64,000 bases of DNA, taken from assembly GCA_018384065.1 (NCBI GenBank), contig JAHAYL010000002.1, forward strand, positions 20,320 to 84,319, in the 5' to 3' direction. Made by a program: the position numbers and the translations under genes. The notes beneath the pieces are model-generated. The model made no database searches, was not told the DNA's origin, and saw nothing but the letters and a program-made list of their open reading frames with translations. Below, piece after piece: positions 29,921-37,945 of this stretch. This DNA comes from Oxalobacter sp. GTDB lineage: Bacteria > Pseudomonadota > Gammaproteobacteria > Burkholderiales > Burkholderiaceae_D. Within the stretch, counting starts at the first letter, position 1. Each line of letters begins with the position of its first letter.

Positions 29921-30053
29921 CAGGTTGAGTATCTGGAAGCCCTTATTTTAATGGATGGAGGCGGTCATCTGGGGAAGGTGCCTCTGAAAATTCCATCTTC
30001 TATCTGGTTGGGCTATGATGGCTGGAACGGTATCTGAGGGAGAAAGGGCGGTT

Positions 30054-30647
30054 ATGGAAATCCGGGGTTCATCGGTTATGTTGGCTTCTGTCTTGGCGTT
30101 GCCGTTGATGTTCTGCCAGCCGGTTGCCTTTGCAGCATCAGACAGTACGCAGGCTTTGGCGGAAACGGCTGTTGACCAGCAGTCTTTTACATTGGCTTTA
30201 GAGAAGGCGGAGGCTGGTGATGCCAAGGCGCAGTATGATGTCGCCCGTTTTTACCAGACAGGGAAAGGTATTGCACCCGACCATGCGAAAGCGGTTGAAT
30301 GGCTGGTCAAGGCGGCGGAGCAGGGATTGATGGAGGCGGAGACTTCGCTGGGCAGTGCCTATGACCTGGGGATGGGGGTACCGATCAGCAACCGGAAGGC
30401 GGTTTACTGGTGGCAGAAGGCGGCAAAACAGGGCAGTGGGTTTGCCTTGAGATGTTTAGGGTATTCCTATATCGAAGGCAGGGGTGTTGCCCAGAACAAC
30501 CTGTATGCCTATGTGGTCTGGAAACATCTGCCTGCTGATGATGCTGAGGCAATGGATGTGCTGAAGGCACTCCGCAAGAACCTGTCAGCAGAGGAAACCG
30601 CCAAGGGCGACAGGATGACGCTGGATGAGGTGTTCCAAAGCAGATGA
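30054..30647 (+). CDS. Exported Sel1-repeat protein
   Basis: About 197 residues from the ATG at 30054. A signal peptide (VMLASVLALPLMFCQPVAFA) precedes three or so Sel1/TPR-like repeats: GDAKAQYDVARFYQTGKGIA, EAETSLGSAYDLGMGVPIS and SGFALRCLGYSYIEGRGVAQ. Each has the alanine and glycine pattern of the family. Such proteins act as scaffolds for protein contacts, usually outside the cytoplasm. It is convergent with the transporter at 30666. No function more specific than this can be given. Confidence 0.85.
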   Translation: MEIRGSSVMLASVLALPLMFCQPVAFAASDSTQALAETAVDQQSFTLALEKAEAGDAKAQYDVARFYQTGKGIAPDHAKAVEWLVKAAEQGLMEAETSLGSAYDLGMGVPISNRKAVYWWQKAAKQGSGFALRCLGYSYIEGRGVAQNNLYAYVVWKHLPADDAEAMDVLKALRKNLSAEETAKGDRMTLDEVFQSR

Positions 30648-30665
30648 CATGCCTGACCTGCCCCA

Positions 30666-32207
30666 TCAATTGAATACAAGGCCGCTGCCGAACCAGCAGA
30701 ATGTCGCAATGACAAGGATGGCAATCAGGTTGAGCCAGAAACCGGCGCGGATCATTTCACCGATACGGATATGACCGGTACTGAACACAATGGCATTCGG
30801 TGGGGTGGCAACCGGCATCATGAATGCGGCTGATGCACCGAATGTCGTCGCAAGCAGCAGGATTTCCGGTGCAATGCCGATGGGTTTTGCAGCAACGGAA
30901 AGCAATGGGATCATTGTGGCTGCAAGCGCAGTGTTGGAGGTGATTTCTGTTGCGAAAACCACCAATGCCGTGATGCCCAGGATGACGATGAAGCCCGGCA
31001 TGCCTGCCAATGCCGCCGCCTGTGCGCTCAGCAGGCCGTCACAGCCGGTTTTGGAGATGGCAGAAGCCATTGACAGGCCGCCACCGAACAGCAGCAGCAG
31101 CCCCAAAGGCAGCTGGCGGCATTGTTCCCAGGTCAGCGTACGCTGGTTCATCTTGAGGTTCAGTGGCATGAGGAAGAGAAGCAGCCCACCGAAGATGGCG
31201 ATGGAGGCATCGGATATGCCGGCAAAAGGACGGGTGCCGTCAGACAGGGCAATCATCTTGATGTAGGGGCTGGAAATCCAGAGGATGACGGTGACCAGGA
31301 AAATGCCCAGTACCAGTTTTTCCCCGCGGGACATGACGCCCAATTTCCGGATTTCACTGTTGATCCATTCGCGTCCCCCTGGGATTTCATCGATCTGGTT
31401 GCGGTACAGGACTTTATTGAGCAGCAGCCAGGTGAGCGGCAGCAGGGTCAGCATCAATGGCAGCCCGAGTTTCATCCAGTCCATCACGGAGACTTCGAGG
31501 TTGTAGGTGTGTTCCATGAAACGGACAAAAATGCCGTTCGGCGGTGAACCAAGGACGGTACCCATGCCGCCGATGCTGGCACCATAGGCGACACAGAGCA
31601 GCATGCAGATGGCGAAATTGTGTTCTTTGCGGTTGGAACGCATCCCGCCATGGCATTCTGTCTGGAACAGGCGCAGGACGGCTGAGACAATCGGCACCAT
31701 CATGGCTGCGGTCGCGGTGTTGGAAACCCACATCGCCAGCAGGGCGGTCGCAATCATCATCCCGGCACTGATCTGCTGCGGTTTTGTGCCCATGATGCGG
31801 ATGGTGTACAGTGCGAGGCGGCGGTCTAGGTTCCATCGTTGGATACCTGCAGCAAGCAGGAAGCCGCCCAGGAACAGGAAAATGGTGCTGCTGCCATAAG
31901 GGATGCAGGTGTCTTTCAGGGATGCGATGCCCAATATCGGGAATACGGCGACAGGGATGATGGCTGTGGCGGCGATGGGTATGGCTTCTGTGAACCAATA
32001 GATGCCCATCAGCACGACAACAGCAAGACAGGCTTTTGCAGCATGGCTGAACGGCTGGGTTTCGCCAAGCGCATTGGTGTAGGTGTCCGGCAGCATGAAA
32101 TAGACGGCTATCGCAACGATTGGACCGATGACCAATGCAGAATACCTGAGGTTACGGAAAAACCGCCCGATCCTGCCGGACATCGGATTGAAGCCTCTCC
32201 GTATCAC
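30666..32207 (-). CDS. DASS-family anion transporter (sodium/dicarboxylate or tricarboxylate type)
   Basis: A 513-residue protein with about twelve membrane helices. The SLC13/DASS signatures are MGIYWFTEAIPIAATAIIPVAVFPILG, SNTATAAMMVPI and the second repeat TSNTALAATMIPLL with a preceding FLGGF-like region (FLFLGGFLLAAG). Members move succinate, citrate, sulfate or related anions by sodium coupling or exchange. The substrate cannot be read from the sequence; a carboxylate is likely for an organism that also carries OFA transporters. Confidence 0.93.
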   Translation of the reverse strand: MIRRGFNPMSGRIGRFFRNLRYSALVIGPIVAIAVYFMLPDTYTNALGETQPFSHAAKACLAVVVLMGIYWFTEAIPIAATAIIPVAVFPILGIASLKDTCIPYGSSTIFLFLGGFLLAAGIQRWNLDRRLALYTIRIMGTKPQQISAGMMIATALLAMWVSNTATAAMMVPIVSAVLRLFQTECHGGMRSNRKEHNFAICMLLCVAYGASIGGMGTVLGSPPNGIFVRFMEHTYNLEVSVMDWMKLGLPLMLTLLPLTWLLLNKVLYRNQIDEIPGGREWINSEIRKLGVMSRGEKLVLGIFLVTVILWISSPYIKMIALSDGTRPFAGISDASIAIFGGLLLFLMPLNLKMNQRTLTWEQCRQLPLGLLLLFGGGLSMASAISKTGCDGLLSAQAAALAGMPGFIVILGITALVVFATEITSNTALAATMIPLLSVAAKPIGIAPEILLLATTFGASAAFMMPVATPPNAIVFSTGHIRIGEMIRAGFWLNLIAILVIATFCWFGSGLVFN

Positions 32208-32524
32208 AAAAATTCTCCCTGCTTGTTTGGACCTGTTGCTGTTTTCGGTGTATCCGGCAGTTCAAATCCGGCATTGGGACACCAATAGACCATTATACGA
32301 CACTCATGGCATTAAATGGCAGCGCAACCTGCTGGAAACCTATCGGTTTTCAGGGAAAGGAAGTTCTGGAAATCAGGAATGTTTCCGGGTCTTTCCACTG
32401 TTTTTCCTGAAAAGGACAGGATCCTGCCATGACAGACAGTGCCGTTGCCTGATGAGGCGGGTGCATAATATCATGGCTGTGTCTGTATTTGCCTGACTGT
32501 CTTGATGGAAATGGAAAAGAGAGC
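32208..32524. other. Intergenic region between transporter and exbB
   Basis: Divergent leader of the DASS gene and exbB with no plausible gene. Before exbB a TTGCCT-N15-CATAAT arrangement (near 32444-32470) could be a weak promoter. I found no convincing Fur box. Confidence 0.4.
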
Positions 32525-32950
32525 ATGAACTGGTTGGTGGACCTGATTGATTACGGGGTGGTAGGTGTCCTGCTCATCCTGTCTATTGTGGTTGTCGCTC
32601 TGTCGATAGAGCGTTTCCTCTTTTTCAAAGGTGTCGCTATGGAAGCCTATACTTCCCGGAACAAGCTGGAGTATGACCTGTCCAGGCACCTGCATATCAT
32701 CGGTACGATTGCCGGGAATGTCCCTTATGTCGGGTTGCTTGGCACGGTGTTGGGCATCATGGTCACTTTTTACCAGATCGGGATGACCGGCTCGATGGAT
32801 TCCCGGACGGTCATGGTCGGGCTGGCACTGGCATTGAAAGCCACTGCCATCGGATTGACGATAGCCATTGTTGCGGTGATGCTCTACAACATGCTTGTCC
32901 GCCGTGCAAAGAACATTCTCCTGTTATGGGATGCTGCCCATGAAGAATAG
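32525..32950 (+). CDS. exbB: ExbB/TolQ-type proton channel subunit, short form
   Basis: About 141 residues from the ATG at 32525. Three membrane helices are visible: VVGVLLILSIVVVALSIERF, GTIAGNVPYVGLLGTVLGIM and LALALKATAIGLTIAIVAVM, with the conserved GLLGTVLGIM-type motif. It is much shorter than the ExbB of enteric bacteria and matches the short ExbB2 form with a reduced cytoplasmic loop. With ExbD it harvests the proton gradient to drive TonB. It overlaps exbD by 11 bases. Confidence 0.93.
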   Translation: MNWLVDLIDYGVVGVLLILSIVVVALSIERFLFFKGVAMEAYTSRNKLEYDLSRHLHIIGTIAGNVPYVGLLGTVLGIMVTFYQIGMTGSMDSRTVMVGLALALKATAIGLTIAIVAVMLYNMLVRRAKNILLLWDAAHEE

Positions 32951-33341
32951 TTTCGATGGGAAGGATGGGTTGACCGAAATCAATATGGTGCCACTTATCG
33001 ACGTCATGCTGGTGCTGGTGGTCATCCTGTTGATGACGGCGACTTTTGTGGTGCCCCATATGACCCCTGAGGGCATCCATGTCAGCCTGCCGCAGGCAAA
33101 GAGCGCCCAGGCGGTTGCGGCATCTCCTGTCCAGGTTGAACTGGATGCGCAGGGCGGGCTGTCTGTCGATGGGCAGCCGGTGGCGGTTTCCAACCTGCCT
33201 GCGGTGTTGGCGGATATGCCCCGGGAACGGCCGGTATTGATTGCTGCTGACAAGGCGGTGCAGCTGCAGGCGTTTGTTGCTGTCATGGATACCCTCCGGC
33301 AGCAGGGTTTCACACGGATCAGTGTGCGGACACAGCGATGA
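32940..33341 (+). CDS. exbD: ExbD/TolR-type accessory protein
   Basis: About 133 residues from the ATG at 32940. The N-terminus MKNSFDGKDGLTEINMVPLID leads into the membrane helix VMLVLVVILLMTATFV, with the conserved aspartate of PLIDVMLVL that carries protons. The periplasmic part has the STASQ-type fold (QVELDAQGGLSVDGQPV). It is the second gene of the exbB-exbD-tonB operon and overlaps both neighbours. Confidence 0.93.
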   Translation: MKNSFDGKDGLTEINMVPLIDVMLVLVVILLMTATFVVPHMTPEGIHVSLPQAKSAQAVAASPVQVELDAQGGLSVDGQPVAVSNLPAVLADMPRERPVLIAADKAVQLQAFVAVMDTLRQQGFTRISVRTQR

Positions 33342-34096
33342 ACCGCCTTGCCAGGGGACTGTTGTTTTCCGTGATTGTCCATCTTGTTGTGGTTGGGGCT
33401 GTCTGCCTGTTGGTAGGGGCGGGGCAGCCTGAAGACAATCTGGTGGAGGTGGACCTTGCCGCCGTCGGTTTCCATGATGGCAAAGGTGGGGGCGGCAGTA
33501 TGGAAGGGCGCGGTTCCAATGACCATAGCCTTGTCCCAGTGGCTGGGCAGCAAGACTCCAGGGATGCCGCCAGTTCATCTGTCGGACAGCCTGTTTCCAG
33601 TCAGGTGTCTTCTGACGGGAAGCAGCCTGGCATCATCCAGCCGGAAACAGACCAGCCGGCGTCCACCTTGGCAGGCAGGCCCTCACAGGGGACTGGTGAT
33701 GGGGCTGCCACAGGCCGCGGTACTGGTAGGCTTGGTGGTGGTACAGGTTCGGGTATCGGTTCAGGCAGTGGTACTGGCGATGGCTCAGGTTCCGGTCCAG
33801 GCGGAGGCGGGAGTGTCAGCCATTATGTTGCCGCCAATTACAGTTACATCCTTGCCCATATCCAGCGCCAGGTGGTCTATCCCAGTCAGGCACGGATGAT
33901 GGGGATTTCAGGCAAGGCGGTCTATTCGTTCATTATCCGCCAGGATGGTCATATCGACAGTCTTTCGCTGGTCAGCAGTGCAGGGTTTGATGCGTTGGAT
34001 ATGGCGGGGTTGAAAGCTATCCGGAAGGCGAGTCCATTTCCTGCCCCGCCAGCACCGGCACGTATCAAGGTACCGATAGTCTTCTCATTGCATTGA
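33338..34096 (+). CDS. tonB: TonB energy transducer with Gly/Ser-rich linker
   Basis: A 252-residue protein. Residues 8-27 are the membrane anchor (LLFSVIVHLVVVGAVCLLVG, with the His of SVIVH seen in other TonB proteins). The C-terminal domain at about 165-252 holds YILAHIQRQVVYPSQARMM and GISGKAVYSFIIRQDGHI. In place of the usual proline-lysine spacer there is a glycine/serine/threonine linker (about 118-160). TonB carries energy to outer-membrane receptors for iron and other cargo. No TonB-dependent receptor is in the window. Confidence 0.9.
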   Translation: MNRLARGLLFSVIVHLVVVGAVCLLVGAGQPEDNLVEVDLAAVGFHDGKGGGGSMEGRGSNDHSLVPVAGQQDSRDAASSSVGQPVSSQVSSDGKQPGIIQPETDQPASTLAGRPSQGTGDGAATGRGTGRLGGGTGSGIGSGSGTGDGSGSGPGGGGSVSHYVAANYSYILAHIQRQVVYPSQARMMGISGKAVYSFIIRQDGHIDSLSLVSSAGFDALDMAGLKAIRKASPFPAPPAPARIKVPIVFSLH

Positions 34097-34146
34097 GGCG
34101 GCTGTCCTGCTGCCAGCAGCGTGCGGACATGGCAGGCGTGGGGATA

Positions 34147-34464
34147 TCAGCATCGGGGGATCCGGTTGTCATCCAGGTCATCTTCTGCATACCACCAGGC
34201 ATGCTGCGAGACGGTTGCCCAACTGCCGCCATGGCGGTAGATGAACCGGATGCCGTGCCGCCGGCAGAAATTCACAAATTCAAGGCGCTCCATGCTGCCC
34301 AGCAGCCAGAGCAGCCCGCCCTGTGAACGTTTGTCGTAATACCGGAGTCCTGCCGCCTTGATCAGTTCCACGGCATCGACCTTGGATGCCCGTGCTGCCT
34401 TGCGTGCCGCTTCCAGCTTGAGCTGGGTGAAAGCGCGGATATCCGGTTTTTCTTTCCGTTTCAT
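34147..34464 (-). CDS. Hypothetical protein
   Basis: A 105-residue basic protein that I do not recognise (MKRKEKPDIRAFTQLKLEAA...). The C-terminal half has LEFVNFCRRHGIRFIYRHGGSWATVS and an acidic end. It is convergent with tonB and lies in the same direction as the phosphoesterase at 34541. Helical N-terminus and no signal peptide. Coding is supported by an open frame with an ATG and conventional codon use, not by homology I can name. Confidence 0.55.
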   Translation of the reverse strand: MKRKEKPDIRAFTQLKLEAARKAARASKVDAVELIKAAGLRYYDKRSQGGLLWLLGSMERLEFVNFCRRHGIRFIYRHGGSWATVSQHAWWYAEDDLDDNRIPRC

Positions 34465-34540
34465 GGTTCCATAACCAGCGAATGAAAATACCTGTCCCTT
34501 ATTCTACCTGAAGGGTACTGTCTATGACGGTGTATCTGTC

Positions 34541-35674
34541 CTAGGGAACGGCTGGATGCAGGACCAGTTCGGTGATTTCAGAGGGTTTGCCTAAACGGAT
34601 CAGGAAGCCGTTCCATAGCCCAGCCCCGTTGCTGACATACAGCTTCATGCCATCCACATCATACAGGCCTGAGACATAACCATCATTGAACATCTGGTTC
34701 AGCCAATGGATACCGAGCACCTGCCCGCCGTGGGTATGTCCTGAGAGCTGCAGGTCCACACCGGCTGCGGCATTGGCGCCTGACCCTTTCGGCTGATGCG
34801 CCATCAGGATGACCGGGACACCTTCAGGCTTGCCGGCCAGGGCTTTCTGGATATCCGGCTCGGGCAGTCCGAAGCGGGCGGCTGTCCGGTCAGTGGTGCC
34901 GGCAAGCACAATCTGCCTGCCTTTATCGTTTAGGACCAGGTGTTCATTTTTCAGGATACGCAGCCCAAGCCCCTCAAAATAACGCATCCATGCCAGGTAA
35001 TTGGAATAGTATTCGTGGTTGCCGGTGACGACATAAACGCCAAGGCGCGCCTTCAGGTCTTTATAGGGGGCGACATCATCCACCCGGTTCCTGGTGAGTC
35101 CATCGACCAGGTCACCGGTGACAACCATCAGGTCAGGGTTCAGGGCATTGGTCTTGTCCACCACGGCACGCATCCATTCAGCGTTCATCAGGCGGCAGGC
35201 ATGCAGGTCGGTCAGCTGGGCAATCCGGAAGCCATCCAGTTCCTTCGGCAGATGGCGTACATTGACATGGACCTGCTTGACATCAGGCACCCGGATGCCT
35301 TGCCATGTACCGATTGCGGACAGGATGATGGCAAGGATGCCCAGACCGATATTCCATTGCCAGCCCAGTTGTGGTTTCTGTGGAAAGATACCGGTTTTGC
35401 CTGCAATCCAAAGGAAAATGGATGCAATATCCTTGAGGATCAGGAAACAGAGCAGCAGGATGAAGGCACCAGTCGCCCAGCCTGCTATGACAATGACGCC
35501 TCTGGGCACTTCGGGAGATGCCCAGCCACCAAAGAGGTTGGTGATCAGCCCCCATTGCGAAATCAGCAGGATGACCAGTGCAATGGCGATTTTCCAGGCA
35601 CGGCTGAAAGGCAGTGCTGGAACAAAACGCCAGATGACAATAGCAGCAAACAGGGCAGGAAAAATCAGGAACAT
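34541..35674 (-). CDS. Membrane-anchored metallophosphoesterase, YkuE/YaeI type
   Basis: A 377-residue protein with four or so membrane helices in the first 120 residues. The calcineurin-like phosphoesterase domain follows: LTDLHACRLMN, VVTGDLVDG, VTGNHEYYS and LSGHTHGGQ, which supply the metal ligands. Family members have been linked to phosphodiester cleavage, including lipid A precursors in some bacteria; the substrate here is unknown. It stands alone and is followed by the cupin operon in the same direction. Confidence 0.9.
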   Translation of the reverse strand: MFLIFPALFAAIVIWRFVPALPFSRAWKIAIALVILLISQWGLITNLFGGWASPEVPRGVIVIAGWATGAFILLLCFLILKDIASIFLWIAGKTGIFPQKPQLGWQWNIGLGILAIILSAIGTWQGIRVPDVKQVHVNVRHLPKELDGFRIAQLTDLHACRLMNAEWMRAVVDKTNALNPDLMVVTGDLVDGLTRNRVDDVAPYKDLKARLGVYVVTGNHEYYSNYLAWMRYFEGLGLRILKNEHLVLNDKGRQIVLAGTTDRTAARFGLPEPDIQKALAGKPEGVPVILMAHQPKGSGANAAAGVDLQLSGHTHGGQVLGIHWLNQMFNDGYVSGLYDVDGMKLYVSNGAGLWNGFLIRLGKPSEITELVLHPAVP

Positions 35675-35760
35675 CCCCAGGTCTTTTTGGTGTTCAGCAG
35701 AAAAAAGTCAGGTAATGATAATGGATGGAAAGGGGCAGGATAAGCCCCTGTCACACAATT

Positions 35761-36279
35761 TTACGGTTTCGCGCTGGTACCTTGTCCCAGATATTCAGCA
35801 TCAGAGACTTTCTCAAACCATTCAACATTCTGGCCGTCTGCATCGTAGCCTGTGATGGCGATATGGGTCATCGCGCTGTCAGGTGAAGCGCCGTGCCAAT
35901 GCCTGACACCGGCAGGGCACTGTACGACATCGCCCGGATTCAGTTCAACGGTTTTGCCGCCTTCATAGCCGGTCAGTCCTTTCCCTGCCGTGACAATCAA
36001 TGTCTGTCCAGCGGGATGGAGATGCCATGCGGTGCGGGCACCTGGCTGGAAGGTGACGGATGCGCCGGAGGCCTGGAGGTTTGCGGTCTTATTGAACAGC
36101 ATATCGACTTTCACTTCTCCGGTGAACCATGCATCAGGGCCTGCGAAAGAGCCGAGGGAATGGGCGGGAAGCACTGTCTGGCTGCTGTTGCCGGGATGTG
36201 CTGTATCAGCGGTGCTGCCTGCCTGTGCAGCACCTGCCATTGCGATAGTGAGCAATGAGGCAATCAAAAGTTTTTTCAT
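35761..36279 (-). CDS. Periplasmic cupin-domain protein
   Basis: A 172-residue protein. The signal peptide MKKLLIASLLTIAMAGAAQA is followed by a cupin domain with ARTAWHLHPAGQTLIVTAG (metal-ligand histidines) and DVVQCPAGVRHWHGASPDS. This form resembles the small manganese cupins often beside acetyltransferases and reductases under LysR control. Its ATG overlaps the acetyltransferase stop by four bases. The reaction is unknown. Confidence 0.88.
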   Translation of the reverse strand: MKKLLIASLLTIAMAGAAQAGSTADTAHPGNSSQTVLPAHSLGSFAGPDAWFTGEVKVDMLFNKTANLQASGASVTFQPGARTAWHLHPAGQTLIVTAGKGLTGYEGGKTVELNPGDVVQCPAGVRHWHGASPDSAMTHIAITGYDADGQNVEWFEKVSDAEYLGQGTSAKP

Positions 36280-36875
36280 CTGGATTCCTTGTTTTCCTGT
36301 TTTACATCGATTGTTTTGATGATCCGGGCAGGAACGCCGCCGACCACCGTATTTGGCGGGACATCTTTTGTGACGACAGCCCCCGCAGCGATGATTGCCC
36401 CATCACCGATTGTGGTGTTTCCGACAATCGATACATTGGCGCCAATCCAGACATTCTTGCCGATGACGATCGGGGCAGGATGGATGTCACCACGGCGTGC
36501 TGGATCCGCTTCATGGTTCAGGGATGCCATCACGCAGTTGTGTCCAATCAGGGTTCCATCACCGATTGTGATGCCGCCTTGGTCCTGGAAACGGCAGCCG
36601 GAGTTGATGAACACCCTTTTGCCGATGGTCAGGTTCTTGCCGCAGTCTGTGGTGAATGGCGGGAACAGCATGAAGTCGTCTGGAATGGGACGTCCTGTGA
36701 TTTTTGCCATAATCCTGCGGATTTCTTCTGGCGTGTGGTATTTGGTGTTCAGTTCAACCGTCAGTTTCATGGCTTCCTGGGCAAAGGCATGAAATGTCTC
36801 CCCCAATTCGGAGTTCATGGTTACAAGAACCCGTTTTGCCATCAATTCACGGAATTTATCAACAGTTAATGTCAT
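36276..36875 (-). CDS. Hexapeptide-repeat acetyltransferase, maltose/galactoside type
   Basis: A 199-residue left-handed beta-helix protein of the maltose O-acetyltransferase group. The N-terminal mac-type helix region is present, followed by hexapeptide repeats including INSGCRFQDQGGITIGDGTLIGHNC, NHEADPARRGDIHPAPIVIG and NVWIGANVSIVGNTTIGDGAIIAAGAVVTKDVP. The acceptor is probably a sugar or similar hydroxyl. It is the first gene of the operon with the cupin and is divergent from a LysR gene that probably controls it. Confidence 0.92.
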   Translation of the reverse strand: MTLTVDKFRELMAKRVLVTMNSELGETFHAFAQEAMKLTVELNTKYHTPEEIRRIMAKITGRPIPDDFMLFPPFTTDCGKNLTIGKRVFINSGCRFQDQGGITIGDGTLIGHNCVMASLNHEADPARRGDIHPAPIVIGKNVWIGANVSIVGNTTIGDGAIIAAGAVVTKDVPPNTVVGGVPARIIKTIDVKQENKESR

Positions 36876-36988
36876 TTAGTAGGACTTTCAAAGAAATCAT
36901 AGAGACAATGCCATTAAAAATGACTGGTCTCGGGTCCAGCGTGCTTTATCAACAATATAATGGCAATGCTTTCCAATGTCTAATACCA

Positions 36989-37007
36989 ATAATTCATTTC
37001 ATGTTAT
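36989..37007. promoter_or_regulatory. LysR-type dyad between LysR gene and acetyltransferase operon
   Basis: ATAA-N11-TTAT is an inverted repeat of the T-N11-A kind bound by LysR regulators. It lies in the 179-base gap between the divergent genes, about 50 bases from the LysR start. Confidence 0.55.
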
Positions 37008-37054
37008 GCTTCAGAGGCATAGTCTAAAAAGACAATCAGACAGGAGGGTTCATT

Positions 37055-37945
37055 TTGGAAATCCGGGTTTTGCGCTATTTCTTGGAGTCAGCCCGTACCG
37101 GCAGCATCACCCGTGCCGCTGAACGGCTGCATGTCACCCAGCCGACGCTGTCACGCCAGCTGAAAGGGCTTGAGGAGGAACTGGGGAAAAAACTGTTTGT
37201 GCGGGGCAGTGCCAGTATCCGCCTGACCCATGAAGGGCGTCTGCTGAAGGAACGTGCAGAGGATATCCTCAGCATGGTGGACAGGACCGCTGCTGAGTTC
37301 AGAGTGCTTGATGATTTTGCCGGTGGCGACCTGCATATCGGCTGTGCGGAATCGCAGGGTATCCGCCATCTTGCCCGTGCAGTGCATCTTTTACAGCAGC
37401 GGTATCCGCGTATCCGGTTGCATCTGCATAGCGGCAATGCAGAGAATGTGACGGAGCGGCTTGACCGGGGGCTCCTGGAATTTGCCGTCATTGTCCGTGA
37501 TGTGGATGCTTCCCGTTACAACAGCCTGGAGATTCCCCATCATGATGCCTGGGGGTTGATTCTGCGTCAGGATGACCCGATGGCTGCGAAGGCTGCCATC
37601 CGTCTGGAAGACCTGATGGATATCCCATTGATCTGCAGCCGCCAGAGCATGGAATCGGAATATCCGAAATGGTTTGGCGACAGCATGGATAAGCTCAATA
37701 TCGTGGCAACCTACAATCTCCTGTTCAATGCTGCCGTCATGGTGCGGGAAGGGCTTGGCTGTGCATTGGGATTCGACCATCTGGTGGATACAAGCCCTGA
37801 GAGCGGACTCTGTTTCCGTCCACTTGAACCGGCACTGCTGACACCGATGCATCTGATCTGGCGGAAACATCAGACGTTCACGCCTGTCGGGCAGCTGCTG
37901 CTGGATGAGATGCACCATCAGTTCAAGACAGGTCAGGGACAATGA
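37055..37945 (+). CDS. LysR-family transcriptional regulator
   Basis: A 296-residue regulator starting with TTG at 37055, chosen because AGGAGG lies 6-10 bases upstream. The N-terminal helix-turn-helix is LESARTGSITRAAERLHVTQPTLSRQL; a periplasmic-binding-like effector domain follows from about residue 90. Its likely targets are the divergent acetyltransferase-cupin operon. It overlaps the next gene by four bases (ATGA), an unusual partner for a LysR gene. Confidence 0.92.
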   Translation: MEIRVLRYFLESARTGSITRAAERLHVTQPTLSRQLKGLEEELGKKLFVRGSASIRLTHEGRLLKERAEDILSMVDRTAAEFRVLDDFAGGDLHIGCAESQGIRHLARAVHLLQQRYPRIRLHLHSGNAENVTERLDRGLLEFAVIVRDVDASRYNSLEIPHHDAWGLILRQDDPMAAKAAIRLEDLMDIPLICSRQSMESEYPKWFGDSMDKLNIVATYNLLFNAAVMVREGLGCALGFDHLVDTSPESGLCFRPLEPALLTPMHLIWRKHQTFTPVGQLLLDEMHHQFKTGQGQ

